From assembly GCA_964412845.1 (NCBI GenBank), contig CAYPQM010000072.1:1-33437 (forward strand): DNA of 33,437 nt, written 5' to 3'. Position numbers and translations under genes: made by a program. The notes below the pieces were generated by a model. The model saw nothing but the letters and a program-made list of their open reading frames with translations, was not told where the DNA came from and did no database searches. Source of the stretch: JAWWPY01 sp964412845 (GTDB taxonomy: Bacteria; Actinomycetota; Actinomycetes; Streptosporangiales; Streptosporangiaceae). Below are positions 29,045 to 33,437 of the stretch, in pieces (position 1 is the stretch's first letter; the number at the start of each line of letters is the position of its first letter).

Positions 29045-30274
29045 TCAGTTGCTGAGCGGTTCTTCGGACCGGAGGAGCACGTGCCGGCCGGTTCTGGCCG
29101 CCCGGACGAGACCGAGCACGGCGATCGCAATCGCGACGGCCACGCCGAGCAGCCCGGCCAGGGCGTAGATCGCCCGCGGGCTGAGCACCGCGGCGACCGC
29201 TCCGCCGGCCAGCAGCGAGACACCCTGGGCCCCGCCGAGAGCCGCGTTGGCGGCGGCCGATACCCGGCCCCGCTCGGCATCGGGCGTGCGGCTGACGAGC
29301 AGGGTCGAGAAGCACGCGGCCGCACACCCGTTCCCGGCCCCGCCGAGGACCGACAGCGGCACGAGCATCCAGACCGCCGGGACCACGGCGAACGGGGCGA
29401 GGGCGGCGCAGGCGACGCCCGCGCCCGCGATCGTCGCCCAGGTCTGGACGCGCTCGGTGCTGAGCCCTCCGGCGCCCAGCGCCCCGGCGACCATCCCGGC
29501 CATCCACGTGGCCTCGGCGACCCCGTACCAGAGACCTCCCGCGTGCAGCGTGGCCCGGATCAGGAAGACGAGCACCACGTCGACCATGCCGACGGACAGG
29601 ATCACCACGACCAGGCCGATGATGAGCGAGGCAAGCACGCGGTCGGTGCGCAGGATCTCGAATCCGCCCCGGGTCCGGGCCAGGCGGCCGTCCGAGCCGG
29701 ACCCGGCTGGGCTCCGCCGGGTGCGGACCAGCGCCGCCGCCCCGGTGACCACGGCGAAGGTGGCCGCGTCCACAGCCAGGGGCAGCCCGCTGCCGAACGC
29801 CCCGGCCAGCAGGCCGCCAACGGCCGGCGCGCCGACCAGGACAAGGGCGCTCAGTGACTGCTGGGCCGACACCGCCTGGGCCACATGGTCCTCGCCGGCG
29901 ATGCGGGGGACGAGCGCCGACCATGTGCTGGCGGCCACCGACGCGGCCGCCCCGAGGAGGGCGACCAGCACCACGATGGCCTCCACCGAGTGCACCACGA
30001 CCAGGGGAACCGTGCACGCCACTTCGATCAGCCCGGCGCCCACCAGGAGGCGCCGGGAATCGTGCGAGTCGACCAGGCGGCCCACCGGGCGGGCCAGGAG
30101 GAGCAGCGGGACGATCCCAGCGGCCAGCAGCAAGCCGACCTCGTAGGGCCGGGCGCCGTCGGCCTGCAGGCGGAGGGTGAGGGCGACCAGCGCCACCCCG
30201 TCGCCGAACGTCGACGCCGCCCGGCCGGCCAGGGCGATGAGCAGGTCTCTCCGACCAGAACCAATGTTAAGCAT
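29045..30274 (-). CDS. MFS transporter, exporter type
   Basis: A 409-residue, 12-helix major facilitator protein. The ATG at 30274 (MLNIGSGRRDLLIALAGRAASTFGDGVALVALTLRLQ) is chosen; the longer frame runs through the divergent ArsR gene. The loop 2-3 motif is LLLARPVGRLVDSHDSRRLLVGAG, and the helices around VEAIVVLVALLGAAASVAASTW and HVAQAVSAQQSLSALVLVGAPAVGGLLAG are typical of MFS_3-like drug exporters. Substrate unknown. The start codon abuts the ATACTG-AA-CAGTAT palindrome and no Shine-Dalgarno is seen, consistent with a repressed, perhaps leaderless, promoter. The divergent ArsR protein is the likely regulator. Confidence 0.85.
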   Translation of the reverse strand: MLNIGSGRRDLLIALAGRAASTFGDGVALVALTLRLQADGARPYEVGLLLAAGIVPLLLLARPVGRLVDSHDSRRLLVGAGLIEVACTVPLVVVHSVEAIVVLVALLGAAASVAASTWSALVPRIAGEDHVAQAVSAQQSLSALVLVGAPAVGGLLAGAFGSGLPLAVDAATFAVVTGAAALVRTRRSPAGSGSDGRLARTRGGFEILRTDRVLASLIIGLVVVILSVGMVDVVLVFLIRATLHAGGLWYGVAEATWMAGMVAGALGAGGLSTERVQTWATIAGAGVACAALAPFAVVPAVWMLVPLSVLGGAGNGCAAACFSTLLVSRTPDAERGRVSAAANAALGGAQGVSLLAGGAVAAVLSPRAIYALAGLLGVAVAIAIAVLGLVRAARTGRHVLLRSEEPLSN

Positions 30275-30288
30275 ATACTGAACAGTAT
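30275..30288. promoter_or_regulatory. Putative ArsR operator between MFS and arsR genes
   Basis: ATACTG-AA-CAGTAT, a perfect dyad directly upstream of the MFS ATG. A CTGAACA word occurs in it and again 14 bp further on (30292-30298). The AT-rich sequence stands out from its surroundings and fits a divergent repressor site. Confidence 0.6.
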
Positions 30289-30320
30289 TTGCTGAACATC
30301 TTGCGGTCAACCGGTAATCT

Positions 30321-30935
30321 GTGAGACCGATGCCCGAGGACAATGACCAGGAGCGATCACCGGAGAACGCCGCTCCGCACCGCTTCGAGAATCCCCGCAG
30401 CATCCGGGCTCTGGCGCACCCGGCCCGGCTGGCCATCATCGACGCCCTGGCGGCGGGCGATGACCTGACCGCCACCCAGTGCGCGGAACTGACCGGGCTT
30501 AGCCCGAGCGCAACGGCGTACCACCTGAAGTTCCTGGAACGGCACGGGTTCGCCGAAACGGCACCCCCGAGACCGGACCACCGGGAACGACCGTGGCGAG
30601 CCACCGGGCACGGGACCCAGGTCGATCTGGACATCTCGACGCCCGCCGGGGCCTCGGCGGCCGCCGCCGTCGCGGCGGCCTACTTCGACACGACCCGTGC
30701 TCTCGCGGTCGAGTTCACCGAGGCCGGGCCGGCCGAGCCTGCGGAATGGCGGGATGCCGCCTTGTACAACGTTGACCTCTGGCTGACGGCCGAGGAGTTT
30801 CAGCGGGTGGCCGGGGAACTAAGAGCGGTGCTCGAGCCGTACCGGGGGCGCACGGGGCCTGGGGGACGCCCGGCGGGCAGCAGGCGGGTCAGGATAATGA
30901 ACGTCGTCGTGCCGCACCACCGCGCTATACCGTAG
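30321..30935 (+). CDS. ArsR-type winged-helix repressor
   Basis: A 204-residue regulator. The winged-helix part is at about residues 25-90: NPRSIRALAHPARLAIIDALAAGDDLTATQCAELTGLSPSATAYHLKFLERHGF, with recognition helix SPSATAYHLKFL. A C-terminal effector region follows (TTRALAVEFTEAG, YNVDLWLTAEEFQRVAGELRAVLEPY). No cysteine metal site is evident, so the ligand is probably organic. Starts at GTG 30321 or ATG 30330. It is divergent from the MFS exporter with only 46 bp between, the usual layout for a repressor controlling an efflux pump. Confidence 0.85.
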   Translation: MRPMPEDNDQERSPENAAPHRFENPRSIRALAHPARLAIIDALAAGDDLTATQCAELTGLSPSATAYHLKFLERHGFAETAPPRPDHRERPWRATGHGTQVDLDISTPAGASAAAAVAAAYFDTTRALAVEFTEAGPAEPAEWRDAALYNVDLWLTAEEFQRVAGELRAVLEPYRGRTGPGGRPAGSRRVRIMNVVVPHHRAIP

Positions 30936-30940
30936 CTTTT

Positions 30941-30967
30941 GTTCATCTGCACCTTCCGTTCATCTGC
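30941..30967 (+). repeat. Direct repeat upstream of the glycosyltransferase genes
   Basis: GTTCATCTGC occurs at 30941-30950 and 30958-30967, a 17-bp period, in the 122-bp gap before the glycosyltransferase gene. It could be an activator or sigma-factor site, but nothing else supports this. Confidence 0.3.
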
Positions 30968-31057
30968 GCTGCATATCGTCAGAGTTCACGAAAACGCTCC
31001 TGCCGGGGCGGCCATGGTCCTACTCGTGCGACAGGGCGATGGGAGGGAGCGGGCGCG

Positions 31058-32968
31058 GTGTCACGCTGGTCGTTTAGCCGCGTCAACTCGGATGATCCAC
31101 CGGCTGGCGACGACGAATCCGCCGACCTGAGTACCAGGCTCGTCCAGCGGACCGCGGAACTCCGCGAAGCGCGCTCGGACCAGGCGGCGGCCTGGGACCG
31201 GCTGACCCGGGCCGAAGACCAGGCGGCCTCGCTTGGCTGGCAGCTTGGCGTGATCAAGGCCAGCCGCAGCCACCGGCTGATCCGGGTCCTGCAGCAGGCG
31301 CGGTCGGCCCGCGACCTGCTCCGGATCCCCCGGGATGGCCTGCGGGTGCTGACCACCACCGTCGCCCCGCCGCCCCGGCCGCCCGAATCGAGCCATCGCG
31401 GCCGGGCCGAGCACACCCGGGACGGCTGGGCCGCCTACGACCGGGGCGACTACGACACAGCGCTCACCCAGGCCGGCATCGTGCTGGCCGATCACCCGCA
31501 GGATTACGCCGCCCTCGATCTCAAACAGAGCGCCCACTGGCAGCGGGGCGACCTGGCCGCCACGGTCAGCGCCCTGAGCCAGATGCGGATGGTGCACGAC
31601 TCGCCCCAGGTCGCCCTGCGGGAGCGCACGGTCATCGGCTGCGCCCGGGAACTCGATCCCCGGTGGCGGCTCCGGGTGCCCGGACCCGCGAAGCTGGTCG
31701 ACCCGCGTGATGGCGTCATCATGCACCTGGCCAGCGCGCCGATCCCGGATCAGGCCGGCGGGTTCGACCTGCCCGGCCGGGACATCGCGTCGGGTCAGCG
31801 CCAGGCCGGGCTCGACCCGTTCGTGGTCACCCTGCCCGGCCGGCCGCGCCGTGGCGGCGTGCCCAGCGTCCCGGCGGCTGAGGTGATCGACGGCACGACG
31901 TACCACCACCTCGACGGCGGCCCCGGCTACCCCCGGAACCAGCCGGATGACGTGCTGCTCAGTGACATGGCCTGGCTGGCCGGGCGGATCGGCCGGCCGC
32001 AGCGGCCATCGGTGATCCACGCCGTGACCGGGCCGCGCGGTTTCCAGGCCGCCCTGGTCGGGCTGGCGCTCCGGGAGCATCTGGGGCGGCCGCTCGTCTG
32101 CGAAGCCCGGTCCGGCCACGAGGCGACCCAGGCCCAGGACACCGCCGTGGCGCCGCGTGGCGAGCACGCAGCCGCCCGCCGCGCCGCCGAGAGCCGCTGC
32201 CTGCGGGCGGCTGATCTGGTCATCACGGACTCCGACGGGATGCGGAGCGAGATCATCGAGCGCGGGATCCTGGAACGCCAGGTTGCCGTGGTGCCGCCCG
32301 GGGTGGACAGCGACCGCTTCGCGCCCGGCGAGCCACCCGCCGCGCTCCGGGCGCAGCACGCACTGCACGGCAAGACCGTGCTCGGCGGCCTGAGCGACCG
32401 GGGCCAGCCCGGTGCGGGCCAGCAGGTCCTGATCGAGGCGGCCGCCCGGCTGCGGGCCGCGGGCCGGGACGTGCTGTGCCTGCTCGTCGGCGATGGCCCG
32501 GGCCGGACGGAACTGACCGGGCCGGCCCGCCGGCCAGCCGCCGACTCGGTGATCTTTACCGGCCAGCTACCCGATGACCAGGTCCGGGACTACTGCCTGC
32601 TGATGGATGTCTTCGTGATGCCCGGCACCGGTGACGCCGCGGCCCGGCCGACCGCGACGCGGCTGCTCCTGCGGGCGATGTCCCTGGGCCTGCCGCTGGT
32701 CGTCGCGGACGTTCCGGCGCTGACCGGGCTGGTCGCGCCGGACGAGCGCGGGCTCGCCTGCCCGCCCGGCGACCCGCAGGCGCTCGCCCGCACGATCGCG
32801 GCGCTGCTGGACGAGCCTGACCGGGCCCGCCGCCTGGCCGCGGCAGGCCGCCGCTGGGTTCTCGCCGAACGCTCCTGGACCGCCAATGGCCAGCGCTACC
32901 GGGACATCTACGGCCAGCTACTCGACGGATGGACGGCTGGCGAGCACACCGGGGCAGGTCCGTCGTGA
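31058..32968 (+). CDS. Glycosyltransferase family 4-like protein with coiled coil and TPR-like region
   Basis: A 636-residue protein from GTG 31058 (GGGAGGGAGC upstream). Residues about 20-75 form a coiled coil (ADLSTRLVQRTAELREARSDQAAAWDRLTRAEDQAASLGWQL). About 120-190 look TPR-like (AAYDRGDYDTALTQAGIVLADHPQDYAALDLKQSAHWQRGD). The rest is a GT-B fold: an N-terminal half with YHHLDGGPG and SVIHAVTGPRGF, then a C-terminal GT4 half (LVGDGPGRTELTG, VIFTGQLPDDQVRDYCLLMDVFVMP). The usual E-x7-E motif is degraded (GDAAARPTATRLLLRAMSLGLPLV), so donor binding may be altered. It overlaps the next GT gene (GTGA). Likely role: synthesis of a surface polysaccharide or glycoconjugate. Confidence 0.8.
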   Translation: MSRWSFSRVNSDDPPAGDDESADLSTRLVQRTAELREARSDQAAAWDRLTRAEDQAASLGWQLGVIKASRSHRLIRVLQQARSARDLLRIPRDGLRVLTTTVAPPPRPPESSHRGRAEHTRDGWAAYDRGDYDTALTQAGIVLADHPQDYAALDLKQSAHWQRGDLAATVSALSQMRMVHDSPQVALRERTVIGCARELDPRWRLRVPGPAKLVDPRDGVIMHLASAPIPDQAGGFDLPGRDIASGQRQAGLDPFVVTLPGRPRRGGVPSVPAAEVIDGTTYHHLDGGPGYPRNQPDDVLLSDMAWLAGRIGRPQRPSVIHAVTGPRGFQAALVGLALREHLGRPLVCEARSGHEATQAQDTAVAPRGEHAAARRAAESRCLRAADLVITDSDGMRSEIIERGILERQVAVVPPGVDSDRFAPGEPPAALRAQHALHGKTVLGGLSDRGQPGAGQQVLIEAAARLRAAGRDVLCLLVGDGPGRTELTGPARRPAADSVIFTGQLPDDQVRDYCLLMDVFVMPGTGDAAARPTATRLLLRAMSLGLPLVVADVPALTGLVAPDERGLACPPGDPQALARTIAALLDEPDRARRLAAAGRRWVLAERSWTANGQRYRDIYGQLLDGWTAGEHTGAGPS

Positions 32969-33437
32969 GCCTGTACCTGCGGGGCCGGATCGCCGGCCGC
33001 GGGCCGCTGATCAACGACACGCTCCAGGCCATCCAGTACCTGGAGGCGCGGGGGCACGAGCACCCGGTCCTGATGGCCTACAACCCGGTAAGCCGGCTCA
33101 ACCCGTACAGCGCGCTGCTCTACGCCCGGCTGTGGGAGCACGGGATCGCCCCCGTGCCGCTGCCGCGTTTTTCCGACCTGGGCACGCTGCTTCCGCTGCT
33201 GTCCGCAGGCAGCCGGATCATGCTGCACCTGCAGTGGACCTCGGACGTGCTGCGGCAGGCGGGCAGCGAGGCCGAGGCCAAGGATCTCGCCGCGGAATTC
33301 ATCGCCGCGCTTGATGAGTTCATCGCGGCCGGCGGCCGGCTGGCCTGGACGGTGCACAACGTGCTGCCGCACGACTGCCAGTTCCCCGGCGTCGAGGCCG
33401 GGCTGCAGCAGGCGGTCGCCGACCGGGCCCACCTGAT
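32965..33437 (+). CDS. Glycosyltransferase, 5' part (runs off the window)
   Basis: 157 codons are visible from a GTG at 32965 that overlaps the TGA of the preceding glycosyltransferase. The N-terminus reads (M)SLYLRGRIAGRGPLINDTLQ, followed by HPVLMAYNPVSRLNPYSALLYARLWEHGIAPVPLP, MLHLQWTSDVLRQ and LAWTVHNVLPHDCQFPG. The WTVHNVLPHD motif is characteristic of the acceptor domain of a group of bacterial GT4-like enzymes. The donor-binding half lies beyond the right edge. Coupling with the upstream gene suggests they act in one pathway. Confidence 0.75.
   Translation, partial: MSLYLRGRIAGRGPLINDTLQAIQYLEARGHEHPVLMAYNPVSRLNPYSALLYARLWEHGIAPVPLPRFSDLGTLLPLLSAGSRIMLHLQWTSDVLRQAGSEAEAKDLAAEFIAALDEFIAAGGRLAWTVHNVLPHDCQFPGVEAGLQQAVADRAHL

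Overview
The window is about 33 kb of GC-rich DNA with actinobacterial character. GTG starts and ATGA/GTGA stop-start overlaps are common, and it carries families largely confined to actinomycetes (DUF5947, DUF6084, DUF6893, DUF6247, and the XRE-DUF5753/DUF397/RsbW-like set). The lineage cannot be named from the sequence; a soil actinomycete is the natural reading. I see no rRNA, tRNA or CRISPR array.

Layout. (1) 1-7.0 kb: the start of an nth-like gene and a ComF-like phosphoribosyltransferase (both minus), two tandem paralogous membrane proteins that share a perfect 586-bp block, then a YoaK/DUF1275 protein and a FUSC transporter (minus). (2) 7.1-9.7 kb: a minus-strand unit with a small Tat-signal protein, a DUF4331 protein and a 110-residue protein, ending at a strong hairpin. 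(3) 9.7-24.9 kb: the centrepiece, a divergent [NiFe]-hydrogenase locus of the high-affinity group 1h (Hhy) type. Leftward run hhyS, hhyL, a NifU/Rieske-like Fe-S protein, DUF5947, DUF6084, a 506-residue protein, a 34-residue membrane microprotein and an 85-residue protein. Rightward run a fused HTH regulator, YceI, a SIS-domain protein, an atypical HypC-like protein, a second SIS-domain protein, the maturation endopeptidase and hypC-D-E-A-B. The roughly 600-bp divergent gap holds a sigma-70-like promoter for hhyS with several palindromes. hypF is not in the window. (4) 24.9-26.0 kb: a small toxin-antitoxin-like pair between two perfect 64-bp copies of the hypB 3' end, followed by a decayed copy of the pair. 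(5) 26.0-30.9 kb: a Clp-N/HTH protein with two operator palindromes at its start, a SixA-type phosphatase, a WhiJ/AbaA-like regulatory trio, and a divergent MFS exporter/ArsR pair. (6) 31-33.4 kb: glycosyltransferases, the last cut by the window edge.

How the genes work together. HhyS/HhyL would oxidise trace H2. The NifU/Rieske-like protein is the best electron-relay candidate. HypA/B insert nickel, HypC/D/E (with a HypF from elsewhere) build Fe(CN)2CO, and the protease trims HhyL. The less understood parts, and the best candidates for new biology, are the conserved DUF/microprotein tail of the hhy operon, the SIS-HypC-SIS triplet in the hyp operon, and the hairpins and operators that appear to control both.
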